DNA from: Dactylorhiza incarnata
Lineage: Eukaryota; Streptophyta; Magnoliopsida; Asparagales; Orchidaceae
DNA: 64,000 bases
Reading direction: 5' to 3'
Assembly: GCA_033032865.1 (NCBI GenBank)
Contig: JAWHQI010000277.1
Coordinates: 3,411,501-3,475,500 of the forward strand
Shown here: one piece after another, positions 21,906 to 33,103 of the stretch
Layout of the letters: each line of letters starts with the position of its first letter
Numbering within the stretch: the first letter of the stretch is position 1
The notes under the pieces: generated by a model
Database searches by the model: none
Told to the model about the DNA's origin: nothing
What the model saw: the letters and a program-made list of their open reading frames with translations, nothing else
Position numbers and translations under genes: made by a program

Positions 21906-23482
21906 TGGTGGGAAAACCATTTTTGATTTAACTTAGCAAATTAACTATAAGTGATTTTACCTCTTAGGGTTTATTACCCACATTGTATAGTAAGGGTAAT
22001 TTGGTCATTAGATGTCTTAGGATGTCACACTTAACTTAGAGTGACAAGGCCAAGTTAAGACAATCACAAAACAAGTTATGTTAAGACATGCGTCGAATGG
22101 AAGTCGACGCAACTTCGACTTGATATCGACGTAACTCTGACTACAAGCCAGAGCAACTTATTCAGCCTGACGAAGTATAAGTCAAGTCGACGCAACGCCG
22201 AAAGGAACTCGGCGCAAAAGGAAGAGCTTGTCGAAGCCATCACAGAAGTCGGCGCAACTTCGACTACAATTCGACGCAAAAGATAGAAGCTCAAGCCCAA
22301 GGCTTCAACTCGACGGACACGCCGATAAGGAATCGACGTAACGTCGACATCTGAGTTCAACCAAAGTTAAGAAGAAATTCGAAGCTACGTCGATAAGAAC
22401 TCAGAGGTGCGTCAACATGAAGATTGATGAAGTCGACGCAGCGTCGAATATAGTCAGAAAAAGGAAGCTTTTTCAGCTGTCCTTTTGGGACCTTTTCAGA
22501 AGGTCCACCAGGCTAGAGACAGTTCTCCAGCAGCTCGTTTGTTGCCAAGAATAGAATGAAGCTTTTCAGGACACAACAAATCACTTTTGGAAGGTATTCA
22601 AAATGAATGGACGGGTCGAGAACAAAAGGAGAAAAGAAATTAGATGGGTAAGAGGAATTCTTTTTCAGGACAAGCCAAAAGAAGAAAGGTTTTTGAAAAC
22701 TCAATCATACACAATAAGTATGCAAAAAGAGGAGTAGAAAACAACAATCCAGTGATCATATTATTTTGTCTGTCGAACGGGGTCTTCATCTTCTTCCTTC
22801 TCAAACCCTAAATGATAGATATACAGAAGTGCTCTCTCTGCACAGGAACATATACTGCTGCTTCTTCTTCATCATTATACAGCGGCAGAACTACAACAAG
22901 TGCTGAGAGAAAAAGGATCGAGTAAAACAACCCTTGTAAATCATCACAATCATAAGCAAGGGTTCATCATTTCAGATCCAGTGAAAGAAAGACAAAAGCA
23001 AGAGCTTCTGAAGAATTTTGAGAACAGAATTCTTTTCTTCTCCCTCTTATTTTCTTCTTACTATTTACTATAAAAGAGTTTTATGAATCCCTCTTCCAAA
23101 GGATTCAGTGGTTCAAGATCTCCTTATCAAAAGATCTGTGGTTCTAAGAGTCTCCTTAGCAAAAGACTCAGTGGTTCAAGATCTCCTTATCAAAAGATCT
23201 TTGGTTCTAAGAGTCTCCTTATCAAAGACTCATGCACAGGTTGTGCAATCTTACCAGGGAGGTAGAAGAGTGGAGTACCCACATTTTGGGGAACCACTAT
23301 AAAAATCTTGTGACTTCTGTGCTTTGCATTTTCTGTGTTGTCCCACTTATAACTTACTATTTTTCTGTTTTATATTTACATCACCTATTTATTCTGTGTT
23401 GGTTTTGTTCAGTGCATAATACTTAGTATAATTTTATTGTATGCACAGTTAGGGTAAAAAAATATTTAAATCTCTATTCACC

Positions 23483-23513
<31 letters not shown>

Positions 23514-23546
23514 AGAGAATTCTCATAGGCACACTATGCACTTTCA
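21906..23546 (+). repeat. 3' LTR of the pol-less Sirevirus
   Basis: About 1.64 kb. Same order of internal blocks as the 5' LTR; small indels and a shorter poly-C run. The TCGACG cluster is at 22085-22450. The LTR ends ctttca and is followed by the TSD TGTGT. Confidence 0.93.
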
Positions 23547-24619
23547 TGTGTGTTGTATGTGTGAGTGTGCCTTGTATCTGGCTTGTCTTGTTTTATATGT
23601 GTGTGTGTTGTTGTATGTGTGAGTGTGTCTTGTATGTGGCTTGTCTTGTGTTCTATGTGTGTGTGAGTGTGTTGTTGTATGTGTGAGTGTGTGTTGTATG
23701 CGTGAGTGTGTTGTATATGTGTGAGTGTGTGATATGTCACAGTACAGTTTCAAAAAATAGTGGAATATTGTGATCTCTATGATGACACTGAATAATTTTA
23801 TACATAGACATCACTCAGGTGCAGACAAACATTTCTACTGATGTGATCATGATGAAATTTTTGTCTGCCCTCAGGCGCATCTGATTAGGAGAGGAGTACA
23901 AATGGCTAGCAACTCAAGGAAGGAGAACAATGAAATTGTTAGGGGTGGAAGGAGTGGCTCAAATCAAATGGTTGTGTTATGTGATGCCATTGTCGAATGA
24001 CTTTATGAGGTGGCCAGGCATTGAAGCGGATTATGTTGCATTTTTATTTTTGAACTAATTAGTTTGCATTTTAATTTTTTTTAAAAACATTTGTTGCATT
24101 TTGGTAAAAATATGTGCGTTCATTTTATTTTCAACTGCCACTGGAACGGTAGTTTCCCAAACAGATGCATTGTTTTACAGTTTTGAAACTGCCTGCAAAC
24201 GAAGATTATCCAAACACTTTCCTCAATTTTGAAAATACGGTTTTGAAAATTCATTTCTCAGTTTTAAAACTGTTCCCTTTTAAAATGACACTGATATCCC
24301 AAACAAAGCCATAAAAGCATCCTCATTCATTTTAACTCAGAAGCAATCATAGTCATACTTTTGTATTCAGCTTTTGCACTTGACCTGGATACCACTACCT
24401 ATTTCTTACTTCTTCAAGTGACAAGTTTTCCTCTAACATACGTGTAATATCTAGAAATGAATTTTTGTTCTCACCTATCATCTACATAGGTTGCATATGA
24501 ATACATTTAAATACGCAAGTGATTATATTTTTTAAATAGTAGTTTTTTGCTAGGAGATCCTTTGATATATTCTAATATTTTAATCTATATTCAAAATGAC
24601 ACTCAGAGCCTACATAAAC

Positions 24620-24690
24620 TAACTAACTTTTCCAACAACGCAAGAGATGTCTGGTTTGATTACGGTGAGATAAATGAGTTTACCTAGAGA
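24620..24690 (-). pseudogene. Short copia RT fragment
   Basis: On the minus strand the segment encodes KLIYLTVIKPDISCVVGK, which matches the (R)xVGKLIYLTxTRPDISFAVG motif of Ty1/copia RT/RNase H (compare the intact version near 63650). Flanks do not continue the domain. Orphan debris next to the second Sirevirus. Confidence 0.6.
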
Positions 24691-24805
24691 CGTATGTAAC
24701 AAGTTAATTATTTTAGAGGAAATATCTCATCCCAAAGTCTTTTAGTGCTCATAGACATTAGATTCCGAGCAGCTTCATACATAGAAGACATGTTTCTTCA
24801 AGTAT

Positions 24806-26160
24806 ATTTAAGACATGTGTCAGTCCCAAAGGCAGAATGGTCAGAAAATGACAAGAAGGCTAAAGCTAACAATGCAATAGGCATGAACATACTTGTCACC
24901 ACTATGTCAGATGAAATTTTTCAGAAGATTGCAGATTGTCAATCTGCTAAGGAGATGTGGGGCTCCCTCATAAAAATGGTTGAGGGATCTGCTGATGAAA
25001 GGAGAAATAGTAAATCCTCACTTATCTTGCAATATGAAAACTTCAAAAGGGGGCCTGATGAAACTATAGTTAATATGTACACCAGATTTAGCATTGTAGT
25101 AAGTGAGCTGAAAAATCTAGAAAAGGAGATCTCAATCACTGAGATCAATGATAAGCTGATGATATGCCTACCCAGCTCATGGGATGACAGAATATGGGCC
25201 ATAAGGGAAGCTCGTTGTTAAAACAAGATTTCCACCGATGCTCTCTTTGGCAAGCTCAAATCATATGAGTTGTTGCTCAAGACAAGAGCAGAATAAGCTA
25301 TGCAAGAAAAGACTCCTCTAAAGGAGAAATCAATTGCATTGAAGGCTAAGGAAGATGAAGGCTCATTAGTGGATGATGAGATTATGAGCTTCATGGCCAG
25401 AAAATTCAGAAGATGGATTAGAACCGATGGCTCCAAAAATGATAAAAGGAATACTCAAACCTCAGGTATGACAAAACCCCAACTAAATATGTTACTTGTT
25501 ATACTTGTGGGAAAACTGGACACATTGCTCTAGATTACTGAGAGAATGCAAAGGATAACAGAAAAAGAAATGATCAAAAGAAAAATTATGATCCTAAAAA
25601 GAATTTTGTGAAGAAAGGTAGAGGCTTCATGGTTGAAATCTGGAGTGACTTAGAAGGTGATAGCTCATCGAGATCGGAAGATGAAGAAGAAGAAGGAACT
25701 GGACTGATGGCCTTCATGGCCTTAGAAGACTCTAATATCGAACTTCCTCAAAGGGAAGAAGAGGCGACCTTACTTGATGAAATAGATTATAGTTCAAATG
25801 AATTTAAATCTTTTTCAAGGAAATATGCCTTGAACTTAGATAATGCTGAGAAAGAGATTAAATCTCTAAAAGAAGAGATTGATGCTCTAAAACAAGAAAC
25901 ATTCAAATCAGAAAACTATGATCTAAGGAGTGAAATATTCACTCTAAATAAACTCATAGTATCCCTAAAGACAGAAATTTCTGACCTACATGAGTCTCTT
26001 AGAAAAGCAAAAGAATTTGAGGATTGCCTCAACGGTAGAAGCAAAAAACTCAAAAACATAACTGAAAATCTCAACATGAGATTCAAACACTTGGGCTTGG
26101 GCACCAATGCCTCGGTTGCTCAAGGCACCTCTGGCACACCTGCCTGGAGGAACCCGGTAT
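24806..26160 (+). pseudogene. Sirevirus gag, broken (second copy)
   Basis: Aligns with the gag at 17.3-19.2 kb: SLILQYENFKRGPDETIVNM, then LPSSWDDRIWAIREA, where the Trp codon lost in the other copy is intact. A stop (TAA, 25219) and another at 25294 interrupt it. The zinc knuckle near 25498 reads CYTCGKTGHIALDY, so the last Cys is replaced by Tyr, and it sits in a shifted frame. The acidic stretch, coiled coil and NMRFKHLGLG follow in 25608-26162. Confidence 0.85.
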
Positions 26161-26796
26161 GATTTGTCAAGGCAAAAGGCAAGTTTCAAATTCCTTTAGC
26201 AGAAGATGTTCCATCAACATCAAACGCATATAATGATCGTAACAATATGAACTTTCCAAGCTCTTTATCTCAAGAAGGAACCCTTGGAAAACTTTCGAGA
26301 AGACCAGCTTAAGAAATGAAGAACGTTAACAGAAATTACACTAATTATCAGCATTCAGAGTCTGTGTCAAATATTATTTGACGCAACTCAAAATATACGT
26401 CAAATAATAATCGACGCAACAACTAGATCCCATTGAATATTATCCAATGCAACTTATATGTGTCGAAAGCTATTTGACCTGATCCTACCTTTCAAAATGC
26501 TACTCCTCTCTACTGCAAATCATATGGAATCAATCTAAACAAGCTTCACCTAAAAAGAACAACTAAATACAACAGATTTGAATGTCACTATTGTCATAAA
26601 GTGGGACACTTTATGAAAGACTTGAAAGACTGTTGGTATAATCTACCAGCAATCTCCCATCCTAATGGATACATAAGAACACCGTCATACTCTTATGTGT
26701 CATCTTACTTTGGAAATCAAGGACCCGCGATGAACTAGGTTCCTCCTAACTACTAACTTTTTTGTAGATGAAAACCAAGTTTACCACAAACCAACA

Positions 26797-27054
26797 ATGG
26801 TGTACTTGGATAGTGGATGCTCTAGATACGTGACTGGAGATATCAGTTTGCTGGAAGATTTCAAAGAGAATCTAGGGCCTAAAGTCATCTTTGGTGACTC
26901 TAACTTTAGTCAGACCAAAGGATATGGGAAAATCAAAGTAAGAGAGATAACCTTCAGAAAGGTAGCTTTTGTAGAAGGACTCAAACACAACCTAATCAGC
27001 ATCAGTCAGTTGTGTCATGGAAGATACATAGTGATCTTCACTCAAAGTGAATGA
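26797..27054 (+). pseudogene. Copia aspartic protease fragment
   Basis: VYLDSGCSRYVTGD carries the DSG catalytic triad of the copia protease (usually W-LDSGCSRHMTGD). VIFGDSNF, GYGKIKV and LKHNLISISQLC follow in the expected order. The preceding zinc-finger-like stretch YHCHKVGH is at about 26585. Confidence 0.8.
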
Positions 27055-27182
27055 TGGATTTCATGCAACGATTTAGGTAACATAATTCTTAAGGGAACAA
27101 AAAATTGTAACATTTACTTAGTAAATTTCTTTTCAGCCGTCACAGAAATATGTTTGTTTAATGTGAAAGTTAGCAATAGTGA

Positions 27183-27701
27183 GTTATGACATAAGAGATT
27201 AAGTCATCTAAATCTTAAGACCATCTCTAAGCTCTCAAAGCATAATCTTGTGAGAGGTCTTCCCCTAGGTAAATACACCAAGGAGAGACCTTATAGAGAA
27301 TGCCAACTAGGCAAACAAACAAAAGCTTCATTTAAAGTATTTCTAAGAATGATTCCCCACGAATCCTATACTTGTTTCACATGAACTTGTTTGGTCTCAT
27401 TGCTATTCACAGCTTGGGAGGCAAGTCTTATACCCTTGTAATTGTGGATGACTTCTCTATATTCTCTTGGGTGTTCTTCATGAGAAATAAGTCTGACACA
27501 TTCAAGATTGTCTCAAGTTACTTTAAACGGATCCAAAATGAACTTAATACTTTGGTTGTTATGATCTTAAGTGATCATGACACTAAGTTTGAGTCTCATT
27601 GGATGTGTGAATTCTGTGAGAATGAGGGAATCAGGCATGGTTTCTCTGCTCCTAGAACTGCTCAACAAAATGAGGTAGTTGAAAGGAAGAATAAACCTTA
27701 A
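27183..27701 (+). pseudogene. Copia integrase, broken and catalytically altered
   Basis: 27186-27340 is the GAG-pre-integrase zinc domain (HKRLSHLNLKTISKL, CQLGKQTKASF); the usual LWHKRL has TGA in place of Trp. 27372-27701 is the core: HMNLFG has Asn where the first catalytic Asp (HMDLFG) is expected, while LSDHDTKFE and APRTAQQNEVVERKN retain the second Asp and the Glu. The C-terminus follows in pieces (KFDKEDDDGVFLGYSLSSKA near 27840). Confidence 0.82.
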
Positions 27702-27935
27702 TTGAAGCAAGTATAACATCATTAGCTGAGGCTAATCTGCCTAAGCAATTCTGGGCAAAGCTCCAAACATCTCATATTTTAAGATTTTTTGAAGCATTTG
27801 TTATATTCATAACAATGGTAAATCACATGTAGAAAAGTTTGACAAGGAAGATGATGATGGCGTATTCTTAGGATACTCATTATCAAGCAAAGCATATAGA
27901 TGCTACAATAAAAGGACTTCAAGGATAGAAATTCC

Positions 27936-29280
27936 ATGCATGTTATTTTTGATGAAACTAACATATTGAATGCAGGGAAAAACCAATCTACTAGGATTAT
28001 GCATGAAGAAGACCAGTCCACCAAACTCACAGAGTTGGGTATACATGAAGAATCTCCAAGTTCTTCAATTCTACATATTGGTCCTATATTACAGAAGAAC
28101 AACAATCAACACAAAGATGAAGACAATGAAGAAGAAGAATTGGTTCAAACATTGGAACATTCAAATCAACAAATTTAGACTACCGCCGCTGAAGACAACC
28201 TACTAGAACTTCAGGAACTTCCGCAAGAAGAAATGCAGATAACTACACCTATCTATACGATGGAGATGATGACATTGAGGAATCATCCTTCTTCTCAAGT
28301 CATTGGTGATATAATTGTTGGAGTTCAGATAAGAAGGCAAATTATTGTTGGAGTTCAGATAAGAAGGCAAATTTCAAGTTGATTGGTTCTCCAATATTTC
28401 CTGTCTCAACTAGAGCCAAAGAAGTTTGAAGAAGCCAACAATGATCTTCACTGGATCATGGTTATGCAAGAAGAACTTGATCAGTTTGAAAGAAGCACAG
28501 TATGGACACTTGTTCCTAAACCAAAGAACTACCCAATAATAAGAACCAAATGGGTGTTCGGGAATAAGTTAGATACTCATGGGGTAATAATAAGGAATAA
28601 AGCAAGGCTAGTTACCCAAGGATACAGAGAAGAAGAATGGATAGACTATGACCAGACCTTTGCACCCGTTGCAAGACTTGAAGCTATAAGGATCTTCTTG
28701 GCCTTTGAAGCACACAATAATTTCAAGGTCTATCAAATGGATGTCAAGAGTGTCTTCCCAAATGGTGTTCTATAAGAAGTATATGTAGAACAACCACCAG
28801 GCTTTATCAATCCTAACTCACCTTCCTACGTTTTTAAACTAAATAATGCATTATATGGTCTCAAGCAAGCACTTAGAGCTTGGTATGAGACTCTTTCTAT
28901 CTTTCTTCTTGATAACTCCTTTGAAAGAGGAAAGATGGATAAAATATTATTCACTAGAAACCATAAAGGTAAGCTGCTACTAGTGCAAATCTATGTAGAT
29001 GACATCATATTTAGATCTACTGACAACAAATTATGTAAGAGATTTGTTAAACTCATGCATTCCAAGTTTGAAATGAGTAGTAAGGGAGAGCTCTCTTACT
29101 TTCTTGGCCTATAAGTAAAACAGTCTAGTGAAGGCATTTTCATCTCTCAGTCAAAATATATCAATGAACTTATCAAGAAGTTCAGTATGGAAAATGCTTC
29201 CACTATGAAAACTCTCATGGCTACAAATGTTGTAATAGACAATGATGAGAAATGGAAAGCTGTAGATCAAAATTCTACAG
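27936..29280 (+). pseudogene. Copia reverse transcriptase, broken
   Basis: Linker (27936-28380, with an exact 30-bp tandem duplication ggagttcagataagaaggca at 28317-28376), then [69 protein letters not shown] and IYVDDIIFRST. Both YVDD aspartates are present. Stops occur at 28773 and near 29113. Confidence 0.88.
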
Positions 29281-29299
29281 AGCAATAATAGGTTCCCTC

Positions 29300-29937
29300 C
29301 TTTATCTAACAGCCAGTAGACTATACATCATGTTTGTAACATGTGTCTATGCAAGGTTTTAAGTCAAACCTAAGGAGTCACATCTGACTTCTGTAAAAAG
29401 AATTTTAAGATATCTAAAAGCAACCCCTAAACTAGGATTGTGGTACCACGTAGAGTCAGGATTTGAACTATCTGGATATTCAGACTTAGATTATACGGGG
29501 TGTACACTAGACAGGAAAAACACTTCAGGGACATGCCAATTCCTTGGATCTAGACTTATCTCCTGGTTTAGTAAGAGCAAACCGATGTCTCTATCTCCAC
29601 AGTAGATGTTGAGTGCATAGCTGCTAGAAGTTGTTACTCCCAACTGCTTTGGATGCAAAATCAACTCCTAGATTATAATTTGAAATTAGAAAAATCCATA
29701 ATTTATTATGACAGCTCGAGTGCAATCTCAATAGCCCCAAATTTTGTTCATCGTAGCAGAACAAAGCATATTGAGATTAGACACCACTTCATTAGGGATA
29801 ATGTAGAAAAAGGCAAGGTTGCCTTAGAATATATCCATACTAATGAGCAAAAAGCTGACATCTTCACCAAGTCTCTTGATGAGATCAAGCATAAACACTT
29901 CATTAATGCTCTAGGAATGATGGATAATGCAAGTTAG
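29300..29937 (+). pseudogene. Copia RNase H
   Basis: After a damaged stretch with YLKATPKLGLWYHVESG and SDLDYTGCTLDRKNTSGTCQ (near 29410-29540) comes an open frame 29653-29937. It has IIYYDSSSAISIAPN, SRTKHIEIRHHFIRDNVEKG and NEQKADIFTKSLDE, the canonical end of the copia polyprotein. Confidence 0.87.
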
Positions 29938-30250
29938 AAATTAAAATCAATTATCTTCCGGCAAAAACATTAAACCTAGGTTTTTATGTCTCTAACGACT
30001 ATTCAGGGTTGCGTCGAAATCATATTTGAAGAGGTAATGTCGAAATGTTTGAAGAGCTCACGTCGAAAGGTTCATGAAGGGTGCTTCAAGTACACTAGGC
30101 ACCGCTTTTAACCCTCGTATTCGACGGTGACTTTAAATTGAAGAGTTTCTCATCCTCATCTTTTACGCCTTCAAACTCTTCGTCTTCCTCTTGTTTCACT
30201 TCTATATTTCTCTCTTTGTTGCTCCCGTTTTTCTCTTTTGCAAGTACACA

Positions 30251-30381
30251 ATGGCTCCAAAAAAATTCCACTCTAGATTTGATGTTGATCTCAGCAGCTT
30301 TCAGACTATTGAAGATAGGTTTAAGCCAATATTAAATATGTTCGAAGTGCAAGGACTAAACAGATTGATCTCAATCAGAGA
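30251..30381 (+). pseudogene. Start of the Sirevirus 3' ORF, truncated
   Basis: After an acceptor-like ctcttttgca, MAPKKFHSRFDVDLSSFQTI parallels the start of the 3' ORF at 19958 (MAPPKINFGFDVDVDSF). The frame leaves homology at about 30381, where the GC-rich repeat begins. Confidence 0.7.
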
Positions 30382-30640
30382 TGGCGCGTTTTTTGCTAGG
30401 ACGCGTGTTTTTCTCCCGGACGCGCATTTTTCACGCTGACGTGCATTTTTCGTCCTAGCGTGCGTAATTCTTAAATTGAATTTTGTCTAACAAACGAACA
30501 ATAAAATTGATCAATTTCACAATATTCTTTAATTCTGTTTATTGGGCGAAAACTATAATTGGAATTAAGCAAATTCCAATTCTTAGAAAATTTGGAATTG
30601 ATCTCAATTCCAATATCCAATTTCAATTCCATTCAAACGA
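30382..30640. repeat. Insertion with ACGCG/TTTTTC repeat and inverted arms
   Basis: Interrupts Sirevirus sequence on the left. The left part has about four degenerate 20-bp units, acgcg(t/c)(g/a) followed by tttttc, enclosed by gctaggacg (30396) and its complement cgtcctagc (about 30451), able to form a hairpin. The right part is rich in gaattg/caattc and ends near cgaacaagtcctt, MITE-like. Family not recognised. Confidence 0.45.
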
Positions 30641-31195
30641 ACAAGTCCTTAAAGATCTTGATATATTAAAATCTAAAAAGAATTGTTAAAAGAAAATGAA
30701 AAACTAAATAAAGAATCAATCAAATTTCTGAAAGAAAAGATGAATTGCCAGAGTGTGAGAACTTATTGGCAATGACAAAACAATTGGTAGACTTGCTCTC
30801 CAAAACCTCCTCGAATATCAAAACTCTCACTAATGAGAGGAAGGAATTAGAGAGCAAACTACAATCTTCTCTTGCTCAAATTGATAATGGTAAAAAGTTT
30901 TTTGCAAATCGATGTGTGATGCTTGTAACTGAAAATACCGCACTAAAAGCCTGCATCCATGACTTAAACATTACAATTCAAAAATTCAAAGTTGGCCAAA
31001 AATATCTTGACATGATTTTAGACAACCAAATTCATGGAATTGCAAAATTCGGGTTGGCATAAAGTTTTATGACATTTTCGTCAGCGGTATCTACTACTAC
31101 GGGAGGTATTGGTGCTTTTCAAAATAAGCAAAAATTAAAAACACTTGATGTTGCTTCTTCTTCTTCTTCTTCTAGCAAGAGTCCATCCAGAAATT
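30640..31195 (+). pseudogene. Copia gag C-terminal coiled-coil fragment
   Basis: ORF 30745-31062 plus flanking broken frames encodes heptad-rich sequence (ECENLLAMTKQLVDLLSKTS, NERKELESKLQSSLAQIDNG) ending FKVGQKYLDMILDNQ and GIAKFGLA, then a poly-Ser tract (31160-31175). This is the layout of the gag coiled coil and the GxxxLxxIL...GLGY motif that precedes protease in several copia lineages. It is a fragment of a different element from the Sirevirus upstream. Confidence 0.6.
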
Positions 31196-31207
31196 AGAAG
31201 GTGGTCT

Positions 31208-33010
31208 CACTAAAACAAATTACACTTTTAGTAAGGACTAAAAATGTTACAAAAGGTAACTAATATCGTTACACAACGTTTTTGTAACGAAATTTACTTT
31301 ATGTGACGACCGTTACCTAAGGCTTGACGCTAATAATTCTTGTAACGAATTTTTGTTTGTCGTTACAAATAATTTATTCGTGACAAACATTACTTCCTCA
31401 CAATAAGATGAGTTATAATAAAGAATATTTCGTTACAAATGTTTGACTTCTTTATCACTAAAGAAATTATATTTATATATCAAATATATGAATATTTCGT
31501 TACAAATGTTTGATTTCGTTACAATTGTTATAACTTAACAATAATTATTTCGTTACAATTGTTATATACCTTCCTTACCCAAAAAATTCATTTATATTTT
31601 TAAATTTTCAATTCCTAATTTAGACAGGTACGCATGATTTTATTATAAATATGAAATATTATTTAAAGTAATATATATTTTTATATTATGTAATAATATT
31701 TTATATTCATTGATAATTTGTAATTAAAATATTTAAAAATAGAAATCATTATAGGTTTAAAGAACTAATATACTTTTCATATATAAAATTTGAATAAAGT
31801 ACGGGAAGGAAAAAACATGTCAAATTAATAAAAAGAAAACACATTACAAATATTAAATTTGAAATACTTGTAGTAGCTAAATATAGTACAAGTGTCATCT
31901 CATCTATAACAAAACAATATTACATAACAACAATAAGATCAAGATATTTTACAAAACACAACAACTTCTACACTTTCTGACTAATGCATCTTCTTCCATC
32001 ACTTTTCGCTCCAAGCTCCAACTCCCTAGAAATAAAAGAGAGCAATTATTAAAGGGTGCAACAACACTTTAAAGGGGGCAAAAAGGTAATATAAAGAGGA
32101 TTCATGGGTGTGATGTAAAAATGTGCAAGATTTACAAGACATAAAGGTTTAAAACTAAAACTTAGATGAAATTTAATACAAAAATAGTTCATTTGATCAT
32201 TACAATACATAAGCATTGAATAAGATATAGCTGAATAAGCAGTTGAAGAACCCTAAACATGCAAATTCATTTGAGTAATACAATGATAACAGCAGTTGCA
32301 GCAAACTACATGAAGCAAATCAAGTGATTAATTCGTATACTACATGAAGCAAAACATAAGAAGTAAATAATACTAAATACAACATAAAACCGGAGTAATT
32401 AACCTACAAAAGTTCAATAGTGAATGCTAGTAATTATCATTGTTCTCTCCTGAGCTATATTACTGCATGAAGGTCTGATGAAATAGTAGTTACTTCTTTT
32501 TCCGTTACTCACTCAATCTTCTGCCAGTTCACAACACAACACACTCACTGCACAAAAAATAACACGCACTTCACAACACAACACTCAACGCAGCTGCACA
32601 CACATCACTCACAGTTGCACACACAACACAAATGCACACACAACACTCAACACAACTGCACACACAACACTCACACCAAAGATTTTGTTGCAGCTGCAGC
32701 AAACTGCAGTTTGCTGCAACTGCAGCAAACCCACAGCTGTAGGGTGCTGCAGCTGCAGCTAACCCGCTGCTGCGATTTGCTGTTTATTGTGAGGATATTT
32801 TACTATTTGTAACGTAAAACTGGTTTTGTTACAAATACCTGCACTTATTGTAACAAACATTTAGTTATTGTAACAAGATATAAAATACTTGTTACAAAAA
32901 ACTAATCTTTTTTAACGATAGAAAAATTTCGTTACCAAATGTAGTTATTAGTAACAAATTTCTTCTTCGTTACTATTTAGTCCTTACTAAAGCTGCAGTT
33001 TGTTGTAGTG
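31208..33010. mobile_element. Non-autonomous CACTA (En/Spm) transposon
   Basis: Left end CACTAAAACAAATTACACTT and right end, read inward on the minus strand, CACTACAACAAACTGCAGCT form TIRs of about 37 bp that share TTTAGTAAGGACTAAA. Subterminal regions on both sides (31240-31570, 32805-32970) are packed with ttcgttacaaa/tttgtaacgaa repeats, as expected for transposase-binding sites of this superfamily. No transposase is encoded. The interior holds a CACA-rich stretch (32530-32670) and a 24-bp perfect palindrome (32695-32718). The expected 3-bp TSD is not evident (tct versus att). Confidence 0.85.
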
Positions 33011-33103
33011 ATTCGATCTCTGAATATATATATATAAACAGTACTGTAAACGATGCTCTTCCAAACAGTTTCACAGATTTTGGCACTACTCTGCAAAATA
33101 GCT

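Larger units (their letters stand above)
15514..23546 (+). mobile_element. Complete pol-less Sirevirus (Ty1/copia, Maximus/SIRE type)
   Basis: LTR retrotransposon with both LTRs (15514-17167 and 21906-23546), TSD TGTGT at 15509-15513 and 23547-23551, initiator tRNA-Met PBS and PPT. The internal region carries a broken Sirevirus-type gag, a short non-coding stretch, and the 3' (env-like) ORF that many Sireviruses have. No protease, integrase, RT or RNase H is present. Gag is followed after about 0.8 kb by the 3' ORF. A relative elsewhere in the window (24806-30381) still has pol remains and is the kind of element that could have supplied the missing enzymes. Confidence 0.93.
14666..24310. mobile_element. 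TIR-type DNA transposon remnant, split by the Sirevirus
   Basis: Left end GGCTCTGTTTGGGA (14666-14679) and right end TCCCAAACAAAGCC (24297-24310) are inverted repeats with one mismatch. Similarity continues imperfectly inward, for example gtgtttgga and tcgttt in both arms. Removing the 8-kb Sirevirus leaves about 1.6 kb. The left half contains about three tandem units with gcgagccagagct and gcagctcgatttctctga (14980-15190). Both inner edges are TG-rich microsatellite. No transposase was seen. A clear TSD was not found, so the superfamily (PIF/Harbinger or hAT) is open. Confidence 0.5.
24806..30381 (+). mobile_element. Second Sirevirus, 5'-truncated, with pol remains
   Basis: Domain order gag, protease, integrase, RT, RNase H, 3' ORF: the Ty1/copia order with the Sirevirus 3' ORF. 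There is no 5' LTR; gag similarity to the 17.3-kb element begins abruptly near 24806. The 3' ORF is cut off at about 30381 by a different insertion, so no 3' LTR is seen either. Many stops and frameshifts mark it as old. It contains decayed TCGACG-like motifs near 26360-26470 and 30005-30130. Confidence 0.85.

Noticed and set aside
23534..23753. Thr/His repeat ORFs on the minus strand
   Set aside because: Translation of the TG microsatellite.
33099..33103. TSD for the Tat element (tagct)
   Set aside because: No tagct found next to the possible right ends (53590-53620); the outer right border is not fixed.
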